Below, piece after piece: positions 25,801-40,800 of a DNA stretch of 64,000 nucleotides. The notes under the pieces are model-generated. The model did not search any database, was not told where the DNA came from, and worked only from the letters and a program-made list of their open reading frames with translations. The position numbers and the translations under genes are program-made. The stretch comes from Pararge aegeria (Eukaryota > Arthropoda > Insecta > Lepidoptera > Nymphalidae), in NCBI RefSeq assembly GCF_905163445.1, contig NC_053199.1, forward strand, positions 13,720,001 through 13,784,000. The letters are read 5' to 3'. Positions within the stretch are counted from its first letter, which is position 1, and every line of letters begins with the position of its first letter.

Positions 25801-28800
25801 CCCAGTCATGTGGCACAATATTAATTTTTCAAAATTCAGGAATTGCTTGTTTTGGTTTTGGCATATTTTTTAAGACCGACCGCCTGTCGTCAGTATTGAA
25901 TACCTGAGCGTATATAGCTCTCTGACTAGCAATACTATAAATACCTAGGTATATTTTTTGCTTTACAAAAAGGTTGAACTAAAAGTTAAATCAGTGTGGA
26001 TTGGATTAATCATTTCAACTCTTGTGCTGTCATATTTCTGATGAATAAGTTTTATGAATATGACGTAATTACGTAACAGTTGCATAGATTTAAAATGCAT
26101 ATAAAACTTTTTCGGAACCGACAGGATTTAAACCTGCGACTCTCTGGCAATCACGGCCTGATCGCTTTCTCCAATTAAGCTACGGCTCTCCTACCGTCGA
26201 TGCCGAAATTAGTATATATGCCTTTCACATCAGTCTTATAGCCACTGTAGAGTCATCTAGTCCTCCAAGTGTAGGTAAAACACACATAAGAGTTGCATAA
26301 ATATAAACATATATTCATAAATTTAAAACACTCATTTTATTTTAGTCATTTTTACCTCCTTCAAAATCTCTAGAACCACTAAGTAACTTAAAAAGAGAGT
26401 CTAATCGCGGATTACCTCGGGGATGTGATTGGAAAAATTCTAGTCCAACTTTTTAAATTGGATCCAATTCGAGCTCCGTTTGGCTTGAATGTCGCCATAA
26501 TACGATTGCTCCAATACAACTAGCGGCATTCAATTGCATCTTTGGGAAACGTTTATGCCGTTTATAAAAGCGACATTATTGTTGAGGTGTTCTAGATGCT
26601 TTAGATATCTTCATGATTTCTTTATGGTTTGTCCAAGGGCGCTGCAATCGAAATTTTTGTGGTAAGTAAGTTACCTATAGTTAAACTATTGTATGTTTCG
26701 TTATTATCATGTCAAATGACGGTGGTCCATTGCTTAACATAGGTATTTTATATCGGTCCACCTTATTCTTGTGGATCTGTTCATTCCTGTAGAAATAATC
26801 CTAGCTTTTAGCATAGTAAACATATATGTGTGAACGCTTCATAAATAAATAAATATACTACGACCATACACACATTGCCATCTAGCCCCAAAGTAAGTGT
26901 AGCGTTATGGGTGCTAAGATGACTGTTGAATATTTTTATGAATAATTTACATAAATACATACTTATAAAATATAGATAAACACCCAGACACTGAAAAAAA
27001 TTTCATGTGCATCAGATAAACATTTTCCAGTTGTGGGAATCGAACTCACAACCTTGGACTCAGCAAGCAGGGTCGCTGCCCACTGCGCCAATCGGCCGCC
27101 ATAAGTGCCTGTAATAGGCATACATGAATAAAGAATATTTTAATTTGAAGACCAAATACACAAAACACAAAGACAATTCCAAAAAGAATAACAAAAAGAG
27201 ACAACTTTACAGGGGTCGGTTAACACCCCAGGCACGTACCTAATGGATACTTTGTTAGACGATTCAATTGTACCACTTGATGTCGGTATAAATCACTGTG
27301 GTGTATCCGAGGTTAGCTTGTAGGTATTTGTATCGCAACACTCACGGACACGTGCCAACGAAAAAGTTTTGTCGTCTGTTCTTGAAAGACAGATTTGTTT
27401 AGTTTTTTTTTTTTTTTTTTTTTATTTTTTAATTGGATCATTAAACTGGCAACAACCAATGACGTTATCATGAGAATAACATAAATTATAAAGCAAGAGA
27501 AAGACAGAGATTGAAACCTTCTAGAAATGACCACAGCATGCTTAATTTAGATAATCTAAAAGCTAATCAAATAAAGCAAAATATAAAACTGAAAACCTGC
27601 AATACTATACAATGAATATGATAATATAAAATTAAAACGGAAAATAAATTAATTTAAGTTATGTAAGTAAATGTTTGACATGTTTTTTGAATGAGGTCAA
27701 AGAAGTACTAAAAATGTCACAGTTATTTCTGTAAGCATATTATTTCTAAATTGTAATCAATAGTAAATTGCAACTAATACTGTAAACATTTCTTAATCAT
27801 AGTTTTTTTTTTGGATTTGTCGATATTTCGACCCACCCGAGTGAGTCCCGTCGTGACCACGATCCATGCAACTGGGTCGAAATAACGACAAATCCAAAAA
27901 TATTATCGTGGTAGGTACCCGTTGAACTATATTTAAGAAATGTTGATTAACCACGAACATCTTAGTTAAAAATCTTTAATACTATAAAATTGCAGAGTTT
28001 GTATATTTTGCGAGTATGTTTTGACGCGCAAATGATAAATAATAGTCAGTTTTGAAAATATCCCTTACGTATTATAAAACATAGTCACCTTTCACGTCTG
28101 TCTGTCTGGGCGCAAAGAACTCAAATACTACGGAACGGATTTTCATTAGGTTTTTATTATTATACAGAGTGATTCATAAGGAAGGTTTTAGAGTTTAATA
28201 AATTATGTTTTTCCGCAAATTGGCTGAAATATAACGATGATTGTTAAGATTGATTATGAATCTGTGAATTCCTTTTTAAATTATTTAAATTGGACCTATC
28301 GTTTAGATTTTACGACTGGTATAAAACCCAAATTTTATCCGCATAAAAATCACAACGTATTTGAAACTAATAATATTTTTGTAAAATGTTAAATAAATAA
28401 AAATCTTTACTGTGAGTTATACTTTGGAGATAAACCATCGCTGACTTTTTAATTAATCTGTTTAAGACCGTAGTACTTTTATTTAATCTATCTCGTTTGC
28501 AATTTAAGCGTGCAAAAATAGGTTTGTTACGACATAACATTACAAATCTTTGAATTTCTTTGCTCGTCTCTGCTATAATATGCGTGTATATTGCATATAA
28601 AACTTCATCTTGAATCACTGTATGTATTGCAGAAAATAAATCCGAAGCGTAGGTTAAAAGATTCTGACTCTATAGTTGGATACAGAACACAGACACAGAC
28701 ACAGACACATACAGAACAGTTTTATGGGGGTAGTTGCATACAGAATACCGTTGTTTCTTGTACTATGATTTATATGATATCGCAGGTGCCTCTAGTTATA

Positions 28801-31800
28801 ATAGGTACTGGGAAACCGTACTGTCGCTAAATGGAGCTGCTTCGCTACCTTAAAAATCGTAGTTAACGTTCACGCGATCGATTAAGTAAACCTTGGTAGA
28901 AATCTCATATTTTGTACTCAGGTACAGCCGCTGGTTACGAGAGTCCGCCTCTGTAGTTGGATTGTATTTTATGGGGGTAGTTTTAAAAGAATACCGTTTT
29001 TTCTCATACTTTAATTTATATTATATCGCCTCTAGTTAATAGGTACTGGGAAACCGTACTGTCGCTAGATGGCGCTGCCTCGATGACATATAAATTATAG
29101 TTAACGGATAAGTAATTGTTGATAGAAATCTCACACTTGGCAATCAGGTACAGAACCCTGGTTGCGGGAGTCTCTAACTTAGCTGGATTGTATTTTATGG
29201 TAGTGATTGCAAAAAGAATACCGTTGTTTCCCATTGGGCCCGAACAAGTTTGGGACGTATTATAAAACATCGAGCCGTACAAATGTATCGTGTGAAGCGA
29301 TACCGATTACTCGATTAGCTACGTGAGGCGCCTGTTGAAAGGCCTCAGTATGTTGTGTTTGTCTTTAACGTGCGTTTTGAGGATTAGGCGATTCGTCTTT
29401 GTGATTGGGGGCGTTTGTATTCTGGGGTCGGTTGGGAATTGTATAGTTTAAAACTTTTAAAACGAAGGAAATGGTATGAGTACATAAAGTCTATTTTTCC
29501 TTACTTGTCTTATAATGTCAAGTGTAAACAACCTTTTTGTTGCGTTTTTGCGAAATTATGAAAGAAATAATTGTAACACACTTACATAACGAAAACTTCT
29601 TTTTATTTATTTAGGTCGTTGTTATTATTAGTCGACCTCCCTAGCGTAGCGGTGAGCGATGTGGTTTTAAGTTGGAGGTCCCGGGTTCGTTTCCCGGCAG
29701 GGGAAGATTCTGGAATTTATTGTTTCTGAATTTTTATTTATCGCGATTTAGCGTTTCGGTATGAGGTCGCGTATAAACCGATTAGAGGTATAGGTTAAAT
29801 ATAACTGCCATACTCAGTAAAAGGCTAGCCCGGTAATATCTTAGACTGCATGATCACTTACCACCAGATGACATAGCAGTCAAAGGCTAACTTAAAAACA
29901 CACTTATTTTTTTTATATTCTTGAAACATAATATACGTACGCCTTTATGACCGGAACACATCATTGCAACTAAAATAAATAGCGGTAAGTACAAGCGGTG
30001 ATAGTGGGTAAGACTCCGATTTCACATTCGGGGGGCCGAGTTCGAATCCCAGCACGCACTTCAAACTTATATAAGTTATGTTTTAAGCAATCATAAATAT
30101 TACTCACTGCAACGGTGAAGGAAAACATCGTGAGGAAACCTGAGATTTCTCCATAATGTTCTCAAAGTTTGCAGCGACCCTGCTTTCTGAGTCCAAGGCC
30201 GTGGGTTGGTGGGTGAGATGAGCATGAATGTTTTTCAGTGTCTGGGTGTTTATATGTATATTATAAGTATTTATGTATTATATTCATAAAAATATTCAAC
30301 AGCTATCTTAGTACCCATAACACAAGCTACGCTTACTTTGGGGCTAGATGGCGATGTGTGTATTGTCGTAGTATATTTATAAAAAAAAAAAAAAAAAGTG
30401 TATTGTCGCTAACTATGGGCCTCATAAGAAGGCTCAGAATCACTCAACGAGCGATAGAAAGAGCTATGTTATCAGTATCTCTACGCGATCAAATCAGAAA
30501 TGAAGGATGAAGGAGATCCGTAGAATAACTAGAGTTACCGACATAGTTCAACGAGTCGCGAAGCTGGAGTGGCAATGGGCGGGCACATAGCTCGGAGAAG
30601 TGATGAACGTTGGGGTTCCAAGGTGTTGGAATGGTGACGCAATGTTGGTCGGCCCCCAACGAGGTGGAAGGACGACATCAAACGAATCGCTGGGAGCCGC
30701 TAGAAACAATCGGCACAGGACCGTGGAATATGGAACTCCCTACAAAAGACATATGCAGCCAGCAGTGGAAGTCTATCGGTTGATATGATGATGGTCATGA
30801 TTTATTACTTATTTAATTATTGATTAGTATAGATCTATTTATGTATATATAGATATATACTTTTCTACGGGTATATGTATCAAACAACCCAGTGCGAATT
30901 GGTGGAACCCATTTCTATTTTATCATATCTATACCCATACAGTAAGAAAGAGCGCTGCTTAGCTGAAAGAGGATGACCTATAATAGGAAGGAAGGAAGTG
31001 TGGCAAGCTCTTACGGAGGCCTTACCAAATAACTTTGTCCAGCAGTGGACGTAAATCGGTTGATTTGATGATGACGATGGTTTGCGCAGGTAACACTGTA
31101 CTCAGTCCTTTTATACTGCGCAACCATACGCCTCGTGTTCAAATAGGACTACTCGTTTCGCGTTCACTTTACATAGTAATGTCGGGGCGAAGAGGAATCT
31201 ATTAAAACAATTATGTTTACAAAGCGAAGCTGTGGGAGGCCGGTTGTTTTAATTTAGTAAATCGCCGCCCGCCCGCCCATGTTTGCGCGCGCGCCCCAGT
31301 TTGAACAGGCCACGAGGCGATATTATAATCGCTTTCAAAAGTGCTTAACTTAATTCGAGTGTTGTTTTACTGAGCGTTAAAAGTATTAGCCATTTTCAGC
31401 GTAAAGTTTTATTATTATCATTCTTAAAATCCTTAAATTACTTTTTCCCTTTCTATTTAGTGTTTGTGTTTGTTTATTTCTTTGTTACCGATCTTGACAA
31501 TTTAGCACTATGGTAGCTCCAGAACGTATCCTGGAGATTGATCCTAGACTGCTTATCCGGGATAAAAGTATCGAAAAGATGGGTACTATTTATCATAGAA
31601 ACGGGAGTTTTATAAACCGATAAACTCGCTAGCATGCTTCTTGCATTATAATACAATAAATATATAATCAAGTTGGTAGCCTGCTTCGTGAGGACGTAAG
31701 GGAAGGACAAAAATACAAACAAACACACTTTCCCATTCGTTATATTATTAGTATACTAATATACTATTAGTATTAATAACGATTAGTCTTAAAAAACAGG

Positions 31801-34800
31801 AAAGGAACAACATTTTCTTTTTTGTTTTCTTCTGTGAAAGTACGAAAAACCTTGAAACTACATTAATCAAGTGTAGGAACGGCTTCTATGCAGTGGCTGG
31901 AATACTTACAGCTTTTTTATTCCACTACATGTGTGTGAGTATTAAACAAAGATAACATCTAACTGTCATTAATGCTCGACGGGTGGAGCACCGAACAATA
32001 AATAATTTGATTGTGATGAAAGTTCCTGATATTAATATGTTTTCATTGAAGTTGTTTGTTTTAGTAAAAGTGTTCTGTTATTTGACGTAATAGGGAGACA
32101 ATATTGCTGTTCAATATTTAAAAAAATCGGTTTGTAAATATCTGCTTCCTGGCACTTTTTTAGTCTAGTCCTTAATAGTAAAATATACAGAAACTTTTTA
32201 TTAGTTTTGAAATAGTACAAAAAGTAATAAAGGCATTTTCTATTGGTGATTAATAAATTTTATATCTAAAAAATAAGCAAGGGTCCTACAAAGAGTGCAA
32301 ACAACACGGCGCGGCGGCTCACTCTTGTGTAACACTGTTTTCTGAAACTTATTTTTAACAAAATTAACAAAATTAACAAAAATTAACAAAATTTATTTTG
32401 TTAATTTTTAGGTTTTAGAATGCCCGGGAACAATAATACTGGGGTAATTTAAAAAAATAAAGTAAGTTACCTAGTTACCTTTAATATTATGCATATACTA
32501 GCCGTTTCCAGCCCGCTTCGCTGGGCGAATTGAAAAAGGAAATAAATTACATTTTATGTTTCATTTTTATTTATTTTTTTCATATTTTTATTATTCTCCT
32601 TTTTTTTTATTTTTGTATGAACATAAATAGGCCCCGCGGATAGAACTGTAAGCATCGATATTGTTTAGACTTACTCAAATTCCAAATTCCATCGATTTAG
32701 CCTGTATCTTTCATCCAGGTGATTTTTCTCACTAATATTGTAACTTTCAATGTGCAATCATTATAACATTTCCGTGCCTTTCTTCCAAAAATTAATAATT
32801 GACATGAAGAAAAAAATTTGAAATGAGCATTGAAAGTTTAAGTTAAAGTCATTGCAAGACTCATATGTGAAGTTGAAATCTGTCTAGGTTCAAGTGCGAC
32901 GAATTTTCTGTTAACTAAAATTTTCTCCGTGACATCAATTTTTTATAGAAAATTAATTGTGCATGTTTTTTATGAATTCTATTGGAATAAGTAACTAAAT
33001 TTCTTTTCCACATCTCATGTGCTTGGAAAATGCATTCATTTTAATCTGTTACATTTCCGCGATCCCGCAATGAAAGAATTCGTCGGTTATGTAGTCTGCA
33101 AAAGTAAAATGAATGTAAAATTCTTAGTCCGTTGATTGGATAGCTACATGTAAAGTTAAGTTTTTGAAACCTCTCAATGACTTTTTCTCCGCTGCCAAAA
33201 AGACGATTGTTGTAAGGAAATACACGAATATCCCTACATACACGAAGATCCCCACCAAATTTGGAGTCTGTAGAAGTTACAGGTTAGAAATAAAAATTTT
33301 AGATTTTAACACCCACCCCCGCAATTCCTGTCGGAAGTAGACTTTATTGAAATCCATTTTGAGATGTTCTTTATATGAATAATAAAAGATTCCTACCATA
33401 TTTAGAATTTTTAGAACCTATATTTCGAAATTGAAATTTTTTATTGTTAACACCCACCCCCGCGAACCTTATTGGAGGTGATTCATTGTAAAATCCGCTC
33501 GAAGATCATTTTTATATTACATATAGAACACTCTCACTAAATTTGGAGTCCATAGGAGCTATCGCTTGGAAATTGAAAATTTTCATTGTTAACGCCCCCG
33601 CAATCTTCTTTGGGGTGGGATATCGTAAAATTTGTTCATAAATCATTTTTACATCACTTATAGAAAATTCCTACAAAATTTGGAGCTTGTCTCCTACAAG
33701 CTCCAAATTTTAGCTGGAAAATTAAAAATATTAATTGTTAATACCCACCCCCGCAACCCCCTGTGGGGTGAGCTATCGTAAAATTTGTTCATAGCCTATT
33801 TCTACACCTCTTACAGAAGATTCCTACCAAATTTGAAGTCTATAGGAGCTATAGTTTAAAAACGGGAATTATTCATAGTTAACGCCCCCGCAATCCCCTT
33901 TGGGGAATGAATTTCTTAAAATCTATTCATAACTGACCTCTACATAGCATAAGTAATATTCCTACCAAGTTTCACGTTTCTAAGTCTTATGGTTCCCGAG
34001 ATTTCGTGGTGAGTGACTATATAGATGGGAATTCTTCGATTATCATCGAAATTTTTAACTTTTTATCGGGCTTTTTTAAAATGTTCTTACATACAAAACT
34101 TTCTCCTGACAATTCTGAAGATAAAAAAAAGCCCAATTGGTCCAGCCGTGAGTAGATTCTTAGCTGAATGTAAAAAACCATAATCCGTTTAATACACTCT
34201 GTTGAAATCCATGAAAACAAAAGAATCAAGAGAAAATGCTTATCTTTTGTTTTTATTAGCGGGATAAATGTTCATAAAAGTAAAACAGCAATAAAAAAAT
34301 GAAGGAATGTTGGAATTCAAAAAATAGATAGCCATAAACCATCTAGGAAAAATTTCGCATCGAATGGTGGTAGTTTCATGTCGATACGATCAGTGGTTTA
34401 GGCGTGATTGAGCCTCAAACGAAGACCATTTTCATTATATATATATAGATTATGTTTTGATGATATTTTCAAACGTGCGTCAATACTAGGAGAGTAGAAA
34501 AACTGTAGGAAACATATTATTATTAAATTCTTTATGTGCAATAAAAGAAACACAAAAGAAATATACAAAAATAAACAGAATAGATAAAATTAAAAAACTA
34601 GTTTATGTGTAAAGGCGGTTTATGTCTACATGTGATATATTCTAATATTACACATATAATTATTATATATATATATATATAAATATATATATATTGTTCA
34701 TATAAACGATAATAATGTTTTCCTCTGTCAGGGGAGAACAATGTCTTCTACCTATACTAGTAGAGCTGGAGACGATCATAGTATAGTTTATATACCGGCA

Positions 34801-37800
34801 AAACTAACACTGAAAACACAAAAATCAAAAATCATCGAATTTTGTCCCTCGAAAGGTATGCTGAAGTCCTTGCCACTAAGCTATAACCACTTTTTAATCA
34901 CTTAGCATCAGCAAATACCTATCTAAAGGGGCTTAAAATATCTAAATCTCGTAAAGCCGGGCAGTCTAGATCGGAATCGGCTTAAAGCCATGTTATGGCT
35001 CGCGGCTACGGAGATATTAAGATAATTGTTTGTTACCTATAGCAGTGTTTATACAGTTAGTGACCCTCCAATATTGCAAAAATGAAAGGAGAATGCCGGA
35101 CAGGGTTTCGTTTGGTGCGTCACTCAAATTGGTATTAAAAATTATGTTTTTATTTTTAAAGAAAAACCTCTAAAATCCCAAGCCTTACATTTAAAAAAAA
35201 AAATTAATTAAATAAATTAGTGGTTCTATTATTTCAAATCAAAAGAGGTACGTCACTTGTGTACGCAAAAACAAAACGAAAAATACATATTGTGAACAGT
35301 ACCATCAATCAAGGTAGGTACAGTAATCGCACGTTTCAAAAATAACCTTAATTCACGAACTTCATTTGCCTGTAACTCTGAAAACCGGCGAACTCGAGTT
35401 TTAATGTTTTTGGTAATGTATTGTAATTATTAAACCCTTCAAAATGAGATAAATTCCATGAAGGCACCTTATATATGTGAAACCAAATCCCATACTACGT
35501 CCGGCAATCTTCTTTGATTGAATGTAGCTTCAAGCTTCACATGTGATCTCAGCGGGGGAAATTTATAAATTTATAATTTCAAAATGGTATTTAGTTTCGT
35601 GGGAGCTTTGGTCTTTGGCTTTGACTAATGGTCTTGGGGCGGGAATCTTACAGAGGTTTATCTACATGACAACAAAGCATATTTGTGAATTGTTGCTCTA
35701 CGCATGAATTTTAAATAGTTTTAAATGGCAATGTGTGATGATGATAACAAAAATAGCACCCGGCTATGTTTTTTTGGGCCAGGGCTTCTAGGTTAAAGAA
35801 TGTAGTTATCGCCAATATCTCACTATTACGTACCTACACATTTTTTACGTAACGTACATTCGCATCAGAAGTGCCATCTATGCGCTTAATTGAGATTTGA
35901 ATAAAGAAATATTTGACTTTGACTTTGACCAATCTGTTTCTACGCGACATCAAACCGGCAGGGTGATTACGTATCTAGCGACAGCAATGCGACAGGCGTA
36001 AATCTTGCAATCACTGCTGTCATACGTCACTTTTCCATACAATAAATAAACAAAAGTCACGTTTGACAGCAGTGATTGCAAGATTTACGCCTGTCGCATT
36101 GCTGTCGCAAGATACGTAATCACCCTGCGGAACGCTAAATCGCTTAGCGGCACCTCTTTGTTGGTAGGGTAGAAACTAGCCACGGCCAAAGCCTCCCACT
36201 AAACCTTAAAAATGTATGTAACGTAGATGTTGTCTTTACCTGCTAACACCATCATTATCATATCAAACAATTACCGGCCCACTACAGTAAAAGCTCTCCT
36301 CCCACAATGAAAAGGGTTTTATGCCGCAGGCCACCACGCTGGCTCAGTACGGATTGGTGGACTCCACATACCTTTGAGAACATTATGTAGAACTCTCAGG
36401 CATGTATGGTTCCTCACGATGTTTCCTTCACCGTTGAAGCAAGTTAAATTTTAATTGCTTAAAACGCACATAACTTAGAGTTTAGAGGAGGACAAGTAAG
36501 AGGTGCGTACTGGGATTCGAACTCGGCCCCCTAAAAGTGAAGTCGAGCTCCTACCCACTACGCTATCACCGCTAGTCTACCTGCTAACGATCTATAATAA
36601 TTAATGCTACAGCGAATGAAAGGCGTCGAACTGCAAGGTTCGAAACCGGTAGTAATCAACGCTTTAGAGGACCCCCGGTTAATCCCTTCAAAGGAAGGGT
36701 TGGGGTTGCCAGGTTAATAATTGTTTAATCGCTGATAATCGCTTGCATTTAGGGCGCTTACTTCAATAAAAACATTTACTTTACTATCTAGGCTGTTCAA
36801 ACTCCAAAATAACGGACGATTGGCGTAGTGGGCAGCGACCCTGCTTTCTGAAGGCCGCGGGTGCGATTACTGGAACATCAAAACTGGAAAATGATTGTGT
36901 GATGAACATGAATGTTTCCTAGTTTCTGGGTGTTTATATGTACATTATGAGTAATTGTGTATATTATTTATTAAAATAGTCATCAGTCATTTTCGAACCT
37001 ATAACACAAGCTACGCTTACTTCAGGGCTAGAATGTGTGTTGTTTCATCATCATTACCCTAACCGATTGACGTCATAGTTTACTTGTCTCTGCGGGGTGC
37101 CATTCTAGCACCTTGGGCCCACAACGTTCCGAAACAACCTTTTTTTATACGCACGCAGAATATACAAACATGTCTTCTGCATACCAACGCGTGTATATTT
37201 CATTTACTAACTAAGATTTCTTTAAACATATAGGAGTACTTGCGATTAATACACCTTTCAAACAAAAAAAAAACAAAATCAAAATCCGTTTATTCGTTCG
37301 AGAAATACGATGTCACAGATAGATAGGCAGACACCTATACGGACACGACAACTTATTACACCTAGTCGTTTTTTCGTCAGGGTTTAAAAACCTTTAATTT
37401 AATACTGAAAGTTGTCAACTTGCAAAAATATATAAAAAAATAAACTCAAAAACGTAGAATTGTTTTTTGACGGTTACACTAAATCAGTGGTACTGGCTTG
37501 GTGATATATTAAAATAATTCGTTTTTTACGGGTAAGTCGTATGGTAGATAAAGCGGCGATGTAGAGTTTGGACCCTTCATGCTGCTCAAATGCGGGTTAG
37601 CCGAAAGTTGATTTTAGTTCCTGAGATAGGAGCGTTCAAAAACAAAAACAATCTTTAAACAACATTAAGGGCGATACGTGAAACCTACAATTTCAATGGC
37701 ACAGTCATTTCTGGTGGACACAATATATCCAAAATGATGACAAATGTCGAGGTGGCATTTACTAAGGTTGTTATTTATCGTGCTCATTCCGATGACATTT

Positions 37801-40800
37801 CGCCCCATTTTTATTGGTTGCGCCGTGTGCGGAACATTAATTCTGCTATTCAAACTATAATGATATTTTTGGGTAAAGCAACAATGCGTAAATTTTGCTA
37901 TACTTAAATACTTTAATGCGTCGCACGTATTTTAAACCAATCAATGAATGAATTAAGTACTTCTGTTTATAGTCTGTTTATAGTCAAAATTCTAATTGAA
38001 TTTTTTTCAAGCAGGCCTTGTTTGTGAGCACTTTTGAAACGTCAACTCATTCTGTTTGAAGTGACTACCATCGGTTCGGAAGGCAGATTCTAACGAGAAG
38101 ACCTGGCAAGGAACCCAGCAAATCGTTCTGGGTACGATCTTTATGTATTTTATGAGGATTCTTGTTTTGTGCTACAAGCAATAAATAAAATCTTACATAA
38201 TAAAAACTTTTATGAGTTATAACGAAATACAAAAATGGGTAAATATTTTTTTTAGTAGGCAACACAGTAGGTCAGTTGTTATCAAACAGTTGATGTAAAA
38301 TTATAAATAAATATTATTATTTTTTCGTTGATTTTGTTTATTTTTCCGTAAGTACTTTATTTTGGGGCACATTAATGATTTTCATTTATGATTGGTGAAA
38401 AAATCTCACCCACACCAAAGTATCTTACTGCAGTAATAAGGAATACTTCATAGAACGCCATATCAATTTGTATAAAAAAATTGTTATAAAAAAAAATACT
38501 AGTAAGTACAGCGTTATCTACATTAAATAAATCGCGTGTATGGTCCAATAATAATTACGGAACTTATGAGTAAATTAGGGCTGCCAAGTGTGAGATGGTC
38601 GGGATCAACATTTTGAATACAGACGTCTTCTATTGGACTTGGACTTTTGTTAGAACTTTCAGACGCTACTCTCTTGACCCTAGTACTTCTGCGTTACCGC
38701 TTTATACACAAACTGCCCGCCTTTATCGTTTTCGAATGGCGTACTTGAATGATATGAGTATAGCAGTTATATTAAACCTATATCCATAATCGGTAGCTAC
38801 ACGACATCGTACCGCAACGCTTAATACCTTCGCAGCACGTCTTTGTCGGTAGGGTGGTAACTAGCCACGTCCCAAGCCTCCTACCACTCACCAGAGCAGA
38901 CCAGAGAATACTCAGTAATTATAAATTCCCATATAATCGTTTTAGAGCTACGCCATTCAAAAAATTCTGGGTACCTAGTGTGGCAACCCTAATGTTAATA
39001 CGATTTATTTATTGATTGAATAAAGAGTCGGTTGCGCGACAGCCGACACGCCGCTGCTGCCTAAATAATTACACGGAACGGATGTTGAATAGTTTATGAG
39101 ATTGCTGTAGAGTTAAATAATCGTAGAACTATGAACGTAGCACTGCGAAGTTATTTGCTACACGTGTGTACAGACATAAGATAAGTCGCGTATTTACTAG
39201 GTATTTACTTTAGGGTCATGGGAGACATTACTGATAGTTATTTATGCAACTGTTGTATCATCATCTTTAACGACCGACTGGCGCAGTGGGCAGCGACCCT
39301 GCTTTCTAAGTCGAAGGCCGTGGGTTCGATTCCCACAACTGGAAAATGTTCGTGTGATGAACATGACTGTTTTCAGTGTCTGCGTGTTTATAAGTATTTA
39401 TGTATATTACTCATTAAAAATATACATCAGTCAACTTAGTACCCATAAAAGAAGCTACGCTTACTTTGGGGCTAGATGGCGATGTGTTTATTGTCTTAGT
39501 ATTTTTATTTATTTATTTATCATCATAATCATTTCAACCAATCGACGTCCACAGCTGGACATAGGTCTTTTGTAGGGAGTTCCACAATACACGGTCCTAG
39601 GCCGCTTGCCTCCAGCGGCTCCAAGTGACTCGCCTGATGTCATCTGTCCACCTCGTTAGGGGCCGGCCTACCCTGCCTTTACCGGTACGGAGTCGCCATT
39701 CCAGCACCTTAAGACCCCAACGTCCATCGTTTCTCCGAGCGATGTTGTATAATAAGGGGTATTTAAACACGAATGTGGGCGATAGTAGTTTCACATATGT
39801 GTTTTAATACCTAGATATCAACAGTTGCATAAAAGCCCTTTTCTACGCCCATGATACGAATCGTCTTAAAAAGATTCTGAAACAGTTAGGTTACTCCTAA
39901 CATTAAAACAACCAGTCCTAATAACCTTATATTATTCATTGCTGAGTATCTATGTACAAATAAACTAAGTATTAATTAAATTATTTATTGTAGTAGTCTG
40001 TGTCACATTTTGTATACTTAGTGCATTTATTAAGATCCACTTGAATATATTCTTTAATGTTAAAGAAGAAAAATGGCGGGAATACAAATAACCAATTTTT
40101 TACAGTTTTGGCCGTCGCAATCGCTTCGCAACCACAACGGTTGTGAAGCGACTGACAATGTTCTTATTTTAAAATACTTACGGATGTTTTTTTTTTAATT
40201 CATACCGATACCAAGCATCAAACAGTGAGAATGTGGTTGTCTGTTGAGAAGAAGGAAGGCTTTGCGCAGAAGGAATTTAAAAAAATACTTTTTTGATTTT
40301 TGATATTTGGAACATTGTTAATGTTTTTAGGTTAGGTGAGAGCTTTACGCCGTGCTATTAGATCACGAATATTGAACACTAAAGACATGGCTTTATGCCT
40401 TACAATCATATGAGACATTACTTATTATTAAAAACGAAAGACATGGCTTTACGGTGATATACCTTTGTCTTTTCGTTATGGGAAAGAAAAAAGACAAAAA
40501 AAATTAGAGTTATTAATGTTGTTTACCCGTCCGTTGCAAAAAAACACCCCCCACGATCCTCATCCTCAGGAGGCAGATCCCGGGATCTGCCAACTGAGGA
40601 TCGCGGGGGTGTTTTTTTTCTTCTGGCTTTACACAGATTAGCAAACTACTAAAAAACCTTTAAAAAAATCAGTACTAGCTGTTGCCCGAAACTTCGTCCG
40701 CGTTAATTTTGGGTAAAAACGGAAGGATACCTTTATTTTACACGGATAAAATTTATTATATGGCCGTCCAGCATGATTAATATATTATCTATGTAAAAAT

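Noticed and set aside
26105..26290. Possible tRNA gene on the minus strand
   Set aside because: Box A and box B are present, but the acceptor stem does not close and a related broken copy lies at 13985, so it is a SINE.
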